Part shown: one piece after another, positions 8,913-17,963 of the stretch
Numbering within the stretch: the stretch's first letter is position 1
How the letters are laid out: each line of letters starts with the position of its first letter
DNA from: Emcibacter sp.
GTDB lineage: Bacteria; Pseudomonadota; Alphaproteobacteria; Sphingomonadales; Emcibacteraceae
Assembly (NCBI RefSeq): GCF_963675455.1
Contig: NZ_OY776217.1
Coordinates: 1,660,001-1,724,000, forward strand
Length of the DNA: 64,000 nucleotides
Reading direction: 5' to 3'
Translations under genes and position numbers: made by a program
Notes under the pieces: model-generated
What the model was told of the DNA's origin: nothing
What the model saw: the letters and a program-made list of their open reading frames with translations, nothing else
Databases searched by the model: none

Positions 8913-9680
8913 GTGGCCAGCCCGCTCTCGCAGTTTGAAATTGAAGAAATGGTTCCGCTGGAACTTGCCGGATACAATATCTCTTTCACCAATTCATCGC
9001 TTTTTATGGCCGTTACCCTGGTTCTGGTCAGCCTGTTTATGCTAGGCGGCATGCGTCAGGCTTCCATGGTGCCGGGACGTTGGCAGGTCATGGTGGAAAT
9101 GTGTTATGAATTCATCGCCAAGATGATCAATGACACCGCCGGTTCCGAAGGACGGCGCTTTTTCCCGTTTGTACTGACCCTGTTCATGTTCATTCTGTTT
9201 GCCAATCTGATCGGCATGCTGCCGCTGTCGCATGTGCCCGGGTTGCCACATATCTTTACGGTTACCAGCCATATCGCCGTGACCTTCGCCATGGCCCTGT
9301 TTGTGTTCCTGGGTGTGACCGTTATCGGCTTTGTCAAGCATGGCATCGGATTCCTGAAATTCTTCGTGCCCGGTGATGCGCCGATCGCCCTGCTGCCGCT
9401 GCTTATTGTGATTGAGATCGTATCCTATCTCTCACGTCCCATCAGCCTGTCTGTTCGTCTGTTTGCCAACATGGTGGCTGGACATACCATGCTGAAAGTG
9501 TTCGGCGGCTTTGTCGTCAGCCTCGGCGCTCTTGGTGGCGTTCTGAGCCTGGCGGGCCTGGTGCCGTTCTCCTTTATTGTGATCCTGACGGGTCTGGAAC
9601 TTCTGGTGGCCTGTCTGCAGGCCTATGTGTTCGCGGTCCTGACATGTATCTATCTGAATGACGCTCTGCACATGCACTAG
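8913..9680 (+). CDS. atpB: F0F1 ATP synthase subunit a
   Basis: A 255-residue integral membrane subunit that forms the proton half-channels against the c-ring. Multiple hydrophobic segments are visible, as are the conserved helix with the essential arginine (SLSVRLFANMVAGH) and the C-terminal segment ending with AYVFAVLTCIYLND. Start is GTG at 8913 after GAAGAGGAAG. It is followed by an AT-rich 80-base gap and then atpE. Only the F0 part of ATP synthase is encoded here; the F1 genes are expected elsewhere, the normal split arrangement in alphaproteobacteria. Confidence 0.97.
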   Translation: MASPLSQFEIEEMVPLELAGYNISFTNSSLFMAVTLVLVSLFMLGGMRQASMVPGRWQVMVEMCYEFIAKMINDTAGSEGRRFFPFVLTLFMFILFANLIGMLPLSHVPGLPHIFTVTSHIAVTFAMALFVFLGVTVIGFVKHGIGFLKFFVPGDAPIALLPLLIVIEIVSYLSRPISLSVRLFANMVAGHTMLKVFGGFVVSLGALGGVLSLAGLVPFSFIVILTGLELLVACLQAYVFAVLTCIYLNDALHMH

Positions 9681-9760
9681 GACTTCTGTCCCGGTCTTGT
9701 GGAAGTGGAATAGTAAATTTTGTAATTTGGTTTAATTTGTCAAAATAAAAGGAAGTTAAA
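9681..9760 (+). promoter_or_regulatory. AT-rich atpE leader with strong ribosome-binding site
   Basis: The 80 bases between atpB and atpE are strongly A/T-rich and little structured, ending in AAAAGGAAGTTAAA before the ATG. Unstructured A/U-rich leaders with a good Shine-Dalgarno are known to raise translation of subunit c, which is needed in 8-15 copies per complex. The sequence fits such a translation enhancer; the function is inferred. Confidence 0.5.
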
Positions 9761-9985
9761 ATGGAAGTCGAAGCTGCAAAAATGATTGGTGCCGGTCTGG
9801 CCTGTTCTGCTCTGATTGGTGCCGGTATCGGTATCGGTACAATCTTTGGTAACTATGTTTCTGCTGCGATCCGCAATCCTTCTGCTGCCGGCCCGGTTTT
9901 CGGTCAGGCCATGCTCGGATTTGCTCTTGCTGAAGCTACAGGCCTGTTCGGTCTGGTTATTGCCTTCATCATCCTGTTCGTATAA
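9761..9985 (+). CDS. atpE: F0F1 ATP synthase subunit c
   Basis: A 74-residue proteolipid with two membrane helices joined by the polar loop RNP (38-40). The proton-carrying carboxylate is Glu58 in FALAEATGLFG. The first helix has the repeated glycine pattern GAGIGIG that packs the rotor ring. The sequence lacks the extra ion-binding Gln/Ser-Thr set typical of Na+-type rings, so proton coupling is likely. It follows a strong A/T-rich leader. Confidence 0.97.
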   Translation: MEVEAAKMIGAGLACSALIGAGIGIGTIFGNYVSAAIRNPSAAGPVFGQAMLGFALAEATGLFGLVIAFIILFV

Positions 9986-10056
9986 CCGATACCCAAGTTT
10001 AACCGGTTAAATACAAACAGGCCTGATCCTGGAATGAGGATCAAGGAGAGAAGATA

Positions 10057-10566
10057 ATGCCACAATTAGATCCGGCAGTATTTGCCCCGCAGATTTTCTG
10101 GCTGGCGATCATATTTGGGGTGCTGTACCTGATAATGCACTACAGCATCATCCCCAAGGTCTCCGACGTTCTGGAAAAACGCCAGAACCGCATTGCCAAC
10201 GATCTGGAAGAGGCAGGAAAACTGCAACGTGAGGCAGAGGATGCCCGCATCGCCTATGAAAAGGCGCTGCAGGAAGCCCGGGCAAATGCCACGGCGACGA
10301 TTGCTGCCAAACGGGAAGCCATCAAGCTGGAAATCGAAGCGAAATACAACGAGCTGAGTGTGAAGCTGAATGCCGAGGCAGAGGAAGCGGCGAACCGTGT
10401 CCAGTCTGCCAAGGACAAGGCCCTCGACGATGTTCGCGCCGTATCCGCAGAACTCTGCAAGGATATCGTTTCCCGTGTTGCAAAACTGGAACTTGATGAC
10501 GCCGCCGTCAGCAAAACTGTTGAAGGTCGTCTTGCCGAAGCTGTAAAGGAGAAAGCTAATGGCTGA
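10057..10566 (+). CDS. atpF2: F0F1 ATP synthase subunit b' (second b-type subunit)
   Basis: A 169-residue peripheral-stalk subunit with one N-terminal membrane helix (about 11-30, IFWLAIIFGVLYLIMHY) and a long alanine/glutamate-rich helix to the C-terminus. Alphaproteobacteria and photosynthetic organisms carry a b/b' heterodimer, and this gene precedes b as usual. The last bases overlap the start of atpF (ATGGCTGA), giving translational coupling and 1:1 output. The gap from atpE holds a short hairpin (GATCCT/AGGATC at 10025-10042) just before an AAGGAGAG ribosome site. Confidence 0.93.
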   Translation: MPQLDPAVFAPQIFWLAIIFGVLYLIMHYSIIPKVSDVLEKRQNRIANDLEEAGKLQREAEDARIAYEKALQEARANATATIAAKREAIKLEIEAKYNELSVKLNAEAEEAANRVQSAKDKALDDVRAVSAELCKDIVSRVAKLELDDAAVSKTVEGRLAEAVKEKANG

Positions 10567-11128
10567 TCCTGTTAACGAGCTGGAGCACGCAACTGAGCAC
10601 ACCACCGAGCAGGCTCACGGTGAAGGTCATGGTTATGCTCACTGGTATCAGGACCCCTCTTTCTGGGTTGATGCCGCTGTTGCATTGTTCTTCATACTGA
10701 TCATCTGGAAAGGCGTGCACAAGATTTTCGCCCGCCTGCTTGATGAAAAGTCTCAGGCTATCGAGGCCGAGCTTGACAATGCCCGGACGCTGCGGGAAGA
10801 AGCCTCCGCGCTTCTGGCCAAATACCAGCGGGACCAGCGCGAAGCAGAAGAAACTGCCAGCGACCTTCTCGCACGGGCCGAAGCCGAAGCCAAAACCCTG
10901 GCCGAGGAAGCAGAGCACAATATCGAGGAAATGGTGGAACGCCGGACACGTCTGGCACAACAGAAAATCCGCCAGACCGAAGCTTCTGCCGTAAAGGAAA
11001 TCCAGCAGCTTGCTGCCGATGTGGCCACTTCCGCCGCCCGTCAGCTGATTGCGGAAAACCTGAAAAAAGCCGATCAGGATGCGCTTCTGAAAGACAGCAT
11101 CGACGGTCTGGACGCACGTCTGCACTAA
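10559..11128 (+). CDS. atpF: F0F1 ATP synthase subunit b
   Basis: A 189-residue stalk subunit. The N-terminal stretch is histidine-rich and soluble (HATEHTTEQAHGEGHGYAHW), then comes one membrane helix (about 38-56, VDAAVALFFILIIWKGVHK) and a long charged coiled-coil stalk. Its start overlaps the end of the b' gene by 8 bases. It is the last gene of the F0 operon and is followed by a clear intrinsic terminator. The histidine-rich N-terminus is a common but unexplained trait in alphaproteobacterial b subunits. Confidence 0.94.
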   Translation: MADPVNELEHATEHTTEQAHGEGHGYAHWYQDPSFWVDAAVALFFILIIWKGVHKIFARLLDEKSQAIEAELDNARTLREEASALLAKYQRDQREAEETASDLLARAEAEAKTLAEEAEHNIEEMVERRTRLAQQKIRQTEASAVKEIQQLAADVATSAARQLIAENLKKADQDALLKDSIDGLDARLH

Positions 11129-11151
11129 TTGCTTTAAAAGATATTTTGGAA

Positions 11152-11188
11152 AACCCGGATGGTCATACGGCCCTCCGGGTTTTTTTTA
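11152..11188 (+). terminator. Intrinsic terminator of the atp operon
   Basis: Stem AACCCGGA (11152-11159) / TCCGGGTT (11174-11181) with a 14-base loop, running into a T-tract. It lies 23 bases after the atpF stop. Confidence 0.9.
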
Positions 11189-11302
11189 TTTTCGGCCCGT
11201 TTTTTTTATTTCCTGTCTGAAAATTTGACTCTCGTCAATGAGGTTTTCCCTGCAAGATGGTAAGACTCGGTTACTTATCAACTTAAGGCAGGAGATTTGA
11301 TC

Positions 11303-11803
11303 ATGAATAATAAAGTGACTGAGTCCAAGGCGCCTGAGACTAAACAGGAAGAGACCTCTTTTTTTCACCCCCTGACCAGCCTGCGTCGGGATATTGACCA
11401 GCTGTTCGGCGATTACGGACGGGGCTGGGGCAGCTTTTTCAACCGTCCCCTCAGTGTGGGTAAATTTTCCCTCAGTCCCAGTACCGACATCACCGAGACC
11501 AAGGAATCCTATGAGATTTCTGTCGAGTTGCCCGGTCTGGAGGACAAGGATGTGGTCCTGTCGCTGAAGGATAATGTTCTGACCCTGAAGGGTGAAAAGA
11601 AAGAAGAGCGGGAAGAGAAAAAAACCGATTATCATCTGACCGAACGGAGCTACGGTTCCTTCATGAGGAGTTTTACCCTTCCCCCCAATGTGGATGCGGA
11701 CGGAATCCATGCGGATTTCTATAATGGGGTCATGACGATCGTGTTGCCCAAGACCGAAGTCCATGAACCGGAAAAACGCACCATCGAAATCAAGTCACGT
11801 TAA
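11303..11803 (+). CDS. Small heat-shock protein, Hsp20/alpha-crystallin family
   Basis: A 166-residue ATP-independent chaperone. The alpha-crystallin domain spans about residues 55-150, beginning at LSPSTDITETKESYEISVEL and including the sheet segment DNVLTLKGEKKEE and the signature SFTLPPNVDADGI-like loop. The N-terminal region contains the usual FFHPLTSLRRDIDQLF amphipathic stretch. I use ATG at 11303, eight bases after GGAG (11291-11294), rather than a TTG six bases upstream. It stands alone between two terminators. No clear sigma-32 promoter, CIRCE or ROSE element was recognised upstream. Confidence 0.93.
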   Translation: MNNKVTESKAPETKQEETSFFHPLTSLRRDIDQLFGDYGRGWGSFFNRPLSVGKFSLSPSTDITETKESYEISVELPGLEDKDVVLSLKDNVLTLKGEKKEEREEKKTDYHLTERSYGSFMRSFTLPPNVDADGIHADFYNGVMTIVLPKTEVHEPEKRTIEIKSR

Positions 11804-11845
11804 ACAGGTTTTCCTCCCTAGACTGAATAGGCCATCCTGGCTTAG

Positions 11846-11879
11846 GCCGGTTTCTCCCGACGGGAAACCGGCTTTTTTT
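11846..11879 (+). terminator. Intrinsic terminator after hsp20
   Basis: Stem GCCGGTTT (11846-11853) / AAACCGGC (11865-11872), extended by TCCCG/CGGGA pairing in the loop, followed by seven T residues. Confidence 0.9.
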
Positions 11880-11960
11880 AGCTCTCTGCAACTTTGGCGT
11901 CTTCTATGCCTTGACATTGCCATCATGTTTTGATTCTTTGGGGCAAACGGAGTTGGCAAT

Positions 11961-12566
11961 GTGACAAGACTTTTCCTGGTGGTTATGGTGACGGTGCTAT
12001 TGGCGAGTTGTTCGACGACTCCGCCCCGCAATGTGGCCAACAGTTGCGAGATCTTTCGGGAGAAAAGCAGCTGGTACAAGGCCACCAAGGCCGCCCGCAA
12101 GCGCTATGGCACCCCGATCCATGTGCAGCTGGCTATTATTCGGCAGGAATCTTCCTTCAAGCATGATGCAAAAACCGAACGCAACTATATCCTCGGCCTG
12201 ATTCCCTGGGGGCGTAAGTCCTCGGCCTATGGTTATGCACAGGTCAAGGACGGCACCTGGGACTGGTATAAACAGAAGACCGGTAACAGCGGCGCCAGCC
12301 GGGATGATTTCAGTGATGCTGTGGATTTTGTCGGCTGGTACACCAATGTGACCCAGCGTAGTCTCGGCATTTCCAAATGGGATGCCTATAACCAGTATCT
12401 GGCCTATCACGAGGGGCACGGCGGCTGGAAGCGAGGCACCTGGAAAAAGAAAGGCTGGCTGGTCAAGGTCGCCCGCAAGGTGGAGCGTAACGCCAAGGCC
12501 TATGCGGCCCAGCTCAAGTCTTGCGAGGATGACCTGGATTCAGGTTTCTGGCTCTGGCCGTTCTAG
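11961..12566 (+). CDS. Lipoprotein with lytic transglycosylase (SLT-like) fold
   Basis: A 201-residue outer-membrane-type lipoprotein. It has a signal peptide with lipobox LLAS-C17. The mature domain resembles soluble lytic transglycosylases: IIRQESSF with the probable catalytic Glu63, then AYGYAQVKDGTW and YNQYLAYHEGHGGW, which match the G-A-G-Q and A-Y-N-x-G motifs of the family in relaxed form. It probably cleaves peptidoglycan glycan strands with 1,6-anhydro product. Start is GTG at 11961. The C-terminus SGFWLWPF is hydrophobic. The enzyme class is well supported; the exact physiological role is unknown. Confidence 0.82.
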   Translation: MTRLFLVVMVTVLLASCSTTPPRNVANSCEIFREKSSWYKATKAARKRYGTPIHVQLAIIRQESSFKHDAKTERNYILGLIPWGRKSSAYGYAQVKDGTWDWYKQKTGNSGASRDDFSDAVDFVGWYTNVTQRSLGISKWDAYNQYLAYHEGHGGWKRGTWKKKGWLVKVARKVERNAKAYAAQLKSCEDDLDSGFWLWPF

Positions 12567-12569
12567 GGA

Positions 12570-12896
12570 TCAGTCCTCATCCCCGAAACCATAGGACTTC
12601 TCAACCCGGGCGATATGAACTACATATTTTTCGTACCAGTCGTTGCGCCCCTTTTCCTGGGCGACCCGGTGGGATGTCACTTCCCGCCAGCCGTCGATGC
12701 TTTTCCTGTCTTTCCAGTAGGAAACGGTGATGCCGTCCCGGCTGCCCGGGTCGCGCACGGATTCAATACCAAGATAGCCTGGCTGTTTGGCCGCCATTTC
12801 CTGCATGGCTGCCGACATTTTGCCGTAACCTTCATCGTCGTCATCCGACCGGCGGCTGATGAATATGACAGCATAGTAGGGTGGTTTTGGCGGCAC
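12570..12896 (-). CDS. Antibiotic biosynthesis monooxygenase (ABM) domain protein
   Basis: A 108-residue single-domain protein with the dimeric alpha+beta barrel pattern of the ABM family: YYAVIFISRR, the helix with MAAKQPGYLGIESVRDP, then ITVSYWKDRKSIDGWREVTSHRVAQ. Members include small heme-degrading and quinone monooxygenases as well as proteins of unknown activity; no heme-ligand pattern allows a finer call. It starts 11 bases after the stop of the amidohydrolase gene on the same strand, so the pair is probably one transcript. Confidence 0.8.
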   Translation of the reverse strand: MPPKPPYYAVIFISRRSDDDDEGYGKMSAAMQEMAAKQPGYLGIESVRDPGSRDGITVSYWKDRKSIDGWREVTSHRVAQEKGRNDWYEKYVVHIARVEKSYGFGDED

Positions 12897-12907
12897 AGGC
12901 AGTTTCC

Positions 12908-14209
12908 TTATGGTTTGAAAATCTGGCCCCGGGCCATCACAAAGGAGGGCTTGAGCAGGGTCGAGATATTTTCCAGCGGATTGCCGTCGGCGGCGATGAT
13001 ATCGGCGCTCAGGCCTTCCCGGAGGACACCGGTCTGATCAGAAACCCCCAGCAGGTCGGCCGCATTGACAGTAGCGGCGATCAGCACCGCCTGTTCAGGC
13101 ATGCCGGCCTCGACCATCAGTTCAAGTTCGCGACCGTTGATGCCGTGCCTGCTGACACCGCTGTCGGTGCCGAAGGCGATTTTCACACCGGCCTTGTAGG
13201 ATTTTGACAGGGCGGCCATGATGATGGGGCCGACCCGTCGGGCCTTTTCTGCCTGGGCGGAGGACAGGACACCGGGCACTTCGGCCATCTCTGCGGCGGT
13301 AATACCGGCGAGGACCGTAGGCACATGATAGGCACCGGACTTTTTGAACAGTTTGATGCTTTCCTTGTCCAGGTAGGTGCCATGTTCGATGCTGTCGACT
13401 CCGGCCCGGAGCGCCGCATTGATACCGTCGGTGCCGTGGGCATGGGCGGCAACCTTGCGGCCCATGGCGTGGGCAGTCTCGACAATGGCTTTCTGTTCCT
13501 CGTCAGTGAACTGCTGGCCGGTGCCGGCGGCGATATTGGAAAGCACACCGCCGGTGGCCACAAATTTGATCACGTCGGCGCCGAACTTGATTTGCTGGCG
13601 GACAGCCCGGCGGCAGTCGTCGGCGCCGTTGCAGATGCCGCTATTGGGCTCTATAACGCCTTCGCGGTAGCCGTTGGTATCCCCGTGGCCGCCCAGTGGT
13701 GAAATAGTGTAGCCGGCAGCCAGGATGCGCGGTCCGTCCACATACCCTTTGGCGATCCCGTCCCGGAGCGCGAAAATACCGTCCCGCGGAGCCCCCACAT
13801 TGCGCACGGTGGTGAAACCGGCGGCCAGCACCTTCTGGGCAAAGGCGACGCCGCGGATGGCCGTATCCGCCTGGGTTTGGGTTACTTCGTCGATGATATT
13901 TGCCTTGTCCAGCTCCCAGGTGATGTGGGTGTGGCTGTCGATCATGCCCGGCATGACGAATTTATCTTTCAGATCGATGATCGCGGCTTCGTCAACGCTG
14001 TCAAAATCGGCGGCGGTCAGGTAACCGTCGCGCACGGCAACAATCGCGTCATTTTTGATCAGGATGGTCTGTTCTGTTTTGACGTCCTCGCGGGCATCGG
14101 TCAGAAGCGATCCCGCATGAATGATCCGGTAGTTGTCGGCGGCCAGGGCCGCGAAGGGGGTGACCATAAAAAAGGCGATAACCGCCAGCGCGGCTTTGAA
14201 TGAAGTCAT
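12908..14209 (-). CDS. Exported metal-dependent amidohydrolase
   Basis: A 433-residue member of the amidohydrolase superfamily with an N-terminal signal peptide ending at ALA-AD (about residue 23). Metal-binding features are visible: HTH in MIDSHTHITWE, a probable carboxylated lysine in ADVIKFVATGG, histidines in VAAHAHGTDG and DSIEHGTYLD, and the final Asp in AFGTDSGVSRHG. This arrangement is shared by imidazolonepropionase-like and Xaa-Pro dipeptidase (prolidase-like) periplasmic enzymes. The likely substrate is a peptide or cyclic amide, not determined. It precedes the ABM gene in a two-gene unit and lies downstream of the oxoprolinase gene (74-base gap, same strand), which could place all three in one pathway for cyclic amides; that is inference. 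Confidence 0.9.
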   Translation of the reverse strand: MTSFKAALAVIAFFMVTPFAALAADNYRIIHAGSLLTDAREDVKTEQTILIKNDAIVAVRDGYLTAADFDSVDEAAIIDLKDKFVMPGMIDSHTHITWELDKANIIDEVTQTQADTAIRGVAFAQKVLAAGFTTVRNVGAPRDGIFALRDGIAKGYVDGPRILAAGYTISPLGGHGDTNGYREGVIEPNSGICNGADDCRRAVRQQIKFGADVIKFVATGGVLSNIAAGTGQQFTDEEQKAIVETAHAMGRKVAAHAHGTDGINAALRAGVDSIEHGTYLDKESIKLFKKSGAYHVPTVLAGITAAEMAEVPGVLSSAQAEKARRVGPIIMAALSKSYKAGVKIAFGTDSGVSRHGINGRELELMVEAGMPEQAVLIAATVNAADLLGVSDQTGVLREGLSADIIAADGNPLENISTLLKPSFVMARGQIFKP

Positions 14210-14283
14210 TTCCTATCCCATAGATATTTTGTGATTATTGTTATGGAAGGAAGACTAGCATTTATTTTTTGGAGGTGGAAGGT

Positions 14284-17200
14284 CTATTCAATACTGAAGC
14301 CGCCGCCGCCGGGGGTTTCGATGATGAACTGATCCCCCGGATGCATGTCGGTTTCGGCAGCATGATCCAGGACTTCTTCTGACCCGTCAGCCCGGATCAC
14401 TTTGTTGATGCCGGCCTTGCCCGGACTGCCGCCGTTCACCCCCGGAGGCGGAATTTTGCGATGATTACTGATGATCGCCGCCTGCATGTCACGCAGGAAG
14501 AGGATCCGACGCACCACGCCGTTGCCGCCCCTGTAGTGGCCTGCGCCGCCGCTGCCCTGCCGGATATGGAAATTCTCCAGAAGAACCGGATAGCGCCATT
14601 CCAGCACCTCGGGATCGGTGAGGCGCGAATTGGTCATATGGATCTGGATGGCGCTCTGGCCGTCGCCCGAAGCCGTCGCGCCCATGCCGCCGGCGATGGT
14701 CTCGTAATATTGCAGTTCCTCATCGCCGAAGGTGAAATTATTCATGGTGCCCTGGCTTGCCGCCATGACTCCGAGCGCCAGGAACAGGGCATCCACAATG
14801 CACTGGCTGGTCTCCACATTGCCCGAGACCACGGCGGCGGGCGGTCGGGGATTGAGCATGCTGCCTTCGGGCACGACGATGTCCACGGGCTTGAGGCAGC
14901 CCTCGTTCATGGGGATGTCGTCATCGACCAGGCAACGGAACACATAGAGAACCGCGGCGCGGCAGATGGCGAGCGGGGCATTGAAATTACTGGGAAGCTG
15001 ATCCGAGGTGCCGGTGAAATCGACGGTGGCGCGCCGGGCCTCGCGATCGATATTTACCTTCACCCGGATTTCCGCGCCGTTATCCAGCGGATAGTCGTAG
15101 GACCCGTCTGAAAGCTTGCCCAGCGCGCGACGGACCGCTTCCTCCGCATTATCCTGCACATGGCCCATATAGGCGCGCACAACGGGCAGGGTGAATTCCG
15201 CGATCATGCGGTCCAGTTCCTTTGCCCCCTTTTCATTGGCGGCGATCTGGCCCTTCATGTCGGCAATGTTTTGCGCCACATTGCGGGCCGGGTAGGGGCC
15301 GCTTTTCAGGTGCGCGGTCAGTTCCTGCTCCCGGAAGGTGCCATCCTTCACAAGCTGGAAATTATCAAACAGGATGCCTTCCTGATCGATGGAGGTGGAG
15401 AGTGGCGGCATGGAGCCGGGGGTGAGGCCGCCGATGTCGGCATGATGGCCGCGGGTGGCGAGGTAAAACAGCGGTTCCGCCTCTTCGCCGAAGTACGGGC
15501 TGATGATGGTCACGTCGGGCAGGTGGGTGCCGCCGTTATAGGGATCGTTGAGCACATAGACATCGCCCGGTTTCATGGTCCCGGTCCGGGCGCGAATGAT
15601 GGCCTGGACGCTGGCGCCCATGCTGCCCAGATGCACCGGCATATGCGGCGCATTGGCCACCAGATTGCCCTCCGTGTCGAACAGGGCGCAGGAGAAATCG
15701 AGCCGTTCCTTCATATTGACCGAATGGGCGACATTTTCCAGCACCGCGCCCATCTGCTCGGCGATGGACATGAACAGATTGTTGAAAATCTCCAGCATCA
15801 CCGGATCGGCCGCGGTGCCGATGGCCTGCTGGCGGGCGAGCTCCTCGACCCGCTCCAGAATGAGGTTGCTGTGGGGATCAAGTCCGGCCTGCCAGCCCGG
15901 GGGCACAAGATTGGTGCCGTGGCTTTCGAGGATGACGGCCGGGCCCATGATTGTTTCACCCTTCAGGTTATCGCGGTGGATCACATGCGCCGTGACCCAT
16001 TTCCCCCCCATATAGACCTCTCTGGTCAATCGGGCCGGGATGTCGACCGCCGGGGTGAGGCCTGTATGGCTGAGAGCTTCGCCGCCGCCCGCGGCTTCCG
16101 CTGTCATGGCCTCGACGATCAGGGGCTTGTCCGGGCTGATGAAACCGAATTGCTGTTTGTGCCGGTCCTCAAAGGCGGTGCGGATGTCCTCAAGCGCGCC
16201 CATAGGCACGGTGAGGGTGCTGTCGCTGCCCCGGTATTTGACCTGCAGGGTCACGGTACAGTCAATGTTCTTCACGCCCTGACAGTCAAGCTCGTCCCGG
16301 GCCTCATGGCTGAGGCGTTCGGCGGTGGCCTCGATCTCCAGCATATGATCGCCGTCCAGCGGCAGCTCCAGCGCCGCCTCGGAAATATGCCCCAGGTCGG
16401 CAAGGCCGATACCGTAAGCCGACAGCACCCCCGCCAGCGGATGCAGGAAGACTTTTGTCATACCCAACCGGTCGGCCACCAGGCAGGCATGCTGGCCGCC
16501 GGCGCCGCCGAAGCTGACGAGCGAATAGCCGCTGACGTCATATCCTTTCTGGGTGGAGATTTTCTTGATGGCGCTGGCCATATTCTCCACGGCGATGGCA
16601 AGGAAGCCCTCGGCCATTTCTTCTGGTGTCTGGGGCGTCAGCCCGGCGGCTTCGATCTTGCGGGCCATGTCCTGAAATTTTTCCACTACTACCTGCCGGT
16701 CGAGCGGCTTGTTGGCGTCGGGGCCGAACACATGGGGGAACTGGTCCGGGGAGATGCGGCCCAGCAGCACATTGCAGTCGGTCACCGTCAGCGGCCCGCC
16801 GCGCCGGTAGGCGGCCGGTCCCGGATTGGCCCCGGCGCTGTCCGGCCCGACGCGGAAACGGCTGCCGTCGAAGGAAAGCACTGAGCCGCCGCCCGCGGCC
16901 ACGGTATTGATATGCATCATGGGAATGCGCATGCGCACGCCGGCGACTTTGGTTTCGAAGCTGCGTTCAAATTCACCCCGGTAATGGGTGACATCGGTCG
17001 AGGTGCCGCCCATGTCGAAACCGATGATCTTCGGATGGCCCGCCTGTTCGGCGGTTTTGGCTGCACCGACAATGCCGCCCGCCGGGCCCGACAGGATCGC
17101 ATCCCGGCCCTGGAAACGGTCGGCGTGGGCGAGGCCGCCGTTGGACTGCATGAAATAGAGCGGCACGCCCTCCAGCGCCTCCTGCACCCGGTCCATATAA

Positions 17201-17871
17201 CGGCGCAGCACCGGGGTGAGATAAGCATCGACCACGGTGGTGTCGCCCCGGCTCACCAGCTTCATCAGCGGGCTCACCTCATGGCTCATGCTAATCTGGG
17301 TGAAGCCCGCCTCGCGGCACAGGGCGGCGATCTTAAGTTCATGGTCGGGATAGCGGTAGCCGTGCATGCAAACGATGGCGACCGCATGGATGCCGTGGGT
17401 CTGGGCCTCCACCAGTTGCGGCTCCAGATCGGTAAGGTTGAGCGGCGTGATCACTTCGCCGTCGGCGCCAAGGCGCTCCTCGACCTCGATCACCCGTTCA
17501 TACAAGAGCTCCGGCAGCTCCACATTGAGCGCGAACAGGTCGGGCCGGTTCTGATAGGCGATACGCAGCGCGTCCTTGAAACCTCTGGTAATCAGCAGCA
17601 GGGTGCGGTCGCCCTTCCTCTCGAGCAGCGCATTGGTGGCCACCGTGGTGCCCATCTTGACGCTTTTGACCTGGGCAGAGGGGATTTTGTCGCCGGGCCC
17701 GAGCCCCAGAAACAGGCGGATGCCATGCAAGGCTGCATCCTCATACTGCTCCGGATTTTCTGAGAGCAGTTTTCTGGCGTGCGTGACCCCGTCCGGGTCC
17801 CGCGCCACCACATCGGTAAAGGTCCCGCCCCGGTCGATCCAGAACTGCCATTTTTGCTCATTGCTGCTCAT
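14284..17871 (-). CDS. 5-oxoprolinase / hydantoinase A+B fusion
   Basis: A 1195-residue protein joining HyuA-type and HyuB-type halves, as in eukaryotic-style ATP-dependent 5-oxoprolinase. The N-terminal half carries the actin-like ATPase motifs DRGGTFTDVVA and MGTTVATNALLERKG, and IIGFDMGGTSTDVTHY. The C-terminal half starts near residue 690 (DPVMLEIFNNLFMSIAEQMG) and contains HVGS/MPVHLGSMG, DPYNGGTHLPD, RGHHADIGG and the terminal GGGGF motif. It would open 5-oxo-L-proline or a related hydantoin with ATP. Start ATG at 17871. Length matches the fused family. Whether the substrate is oxoproline or another cyclic amide cannot be read from the sequence. Confidence 0.92.
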   Translation of the reverse strand: MSSNEQKWQFWIDRGGTFTDVVARDPDGVTHARKLLSENPEQYEDAALHGIRLFLGLGPGDKIPSAQVKSVKMGTTVATNALLERKGDRTLLLITRGFKDALRIAYQNRPDLFALNVELPELLYERVIEVEERLGADGEVITPLNLTDLEPQLVEAQTHGIHAVAIVCMHGYRYPDHELKIAALCREAGFTQISMSHEVSPLMKLVSRGDTTVVDAYLTPVLRRYMDRVQEALEGVPLYFMQSNGGLAHADRFQGRDAILSGPAGGIVGAAKTAEQAGHPKIIGFDMGGTSTDVTHYRGEFERSFETKVAGVRMRIPMMHINTVAAGGGSVLSFDGSRFRVGPDSAGANPGPAAYRRGGPLTVTDCNVLLGRISPDQFPHVFGPDANKPLDRQVVVEKFQDMARKIEAAGLTPQTPEEMAEGFLAIAVENMASAIKKISTQKGYDVSGYSLVSFGGAGGQHACLVADRLGMTKVFLHPLAGVLSAYGIGLADLGHISEAALELPLDGDHMLEIEATAERLSHEARDELDCQGVKNIDCTVTLQVKYRGSDSTLTVPMGALEDIRTAFEDRHKQQFGFISPDKPLIVEAMTAEAAGGGEALSHTGLTPAVDIPARLTREVYMGGKWVTAHVIHRDNLKGETIMGPAVILESHGTNLVPPGWQAGLDPHSNLILERVEELARQQAIGTAADPVMLEIFNNLFMSIAEQMGAVLENVAHSVNMKERLDFSCALFDTEGNLVANAPHMPVHLGSMGASVQAIIRARTGTMKPGDVYVLNDPYNGGTHLPDVTIISPYFGEEAEPLFYLATRGHHADIGGLTPGSMPPLSTSIDQEGILFDNFQLVKDGTFREQELTAHLKSGPYPARNVAQNIADMKGQIAANEKGAKELDRMIAEFTLPVVRAYMGHVQDNAEEAVRRALGKLSDGSYDYPLDNGAEIRVKVNIDREARRATVDFTGTSDQLPSNFNAPLAICRAAVLYVFRCLVDDDIPMNEGCLKPVDIVVPEGSMLNPRPPAAVVSGNVETSQCIVDALFLALGVMAASQGTMNNFTFGDEELQYYETIAGGMGATASGDGQSAIQIHMTNSRLTDPEVLEWRYPVLLENFHIRQGSGGAGHYRGGNGVVRRILFLRDMQAAIISNHRKIPPPGVNGGSPGKAGINKVIRADGSEEVLDHAAETDMHPGDQFIIETPGGGGFSIE

Positions 17872-17963
17872 GAGAAAAATTTAGCAGGAAGGGCGGGAGA
17901 GGGGAATTGGAGATTTGAGATATTTGCGATAGAATCCAGCATTAATTGAAAAAGGGGGAAGCA

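Noticed and set aside
11190..11302. Heat-shock promoter, CIRCE or ROSE element before hsp20
   Set aside because: A TTGACT at about 11225 has no acceptable partner, and none of the known heat-shock elements could be recognised.
15160..16884. A 574-codon open frame on the plus strand within the oxoprolinase gene
   Set aside because: It runs antisense to a well-conserved 1195-residue enzyme, with no family motifs and a composition typical of GC-driven shadows.
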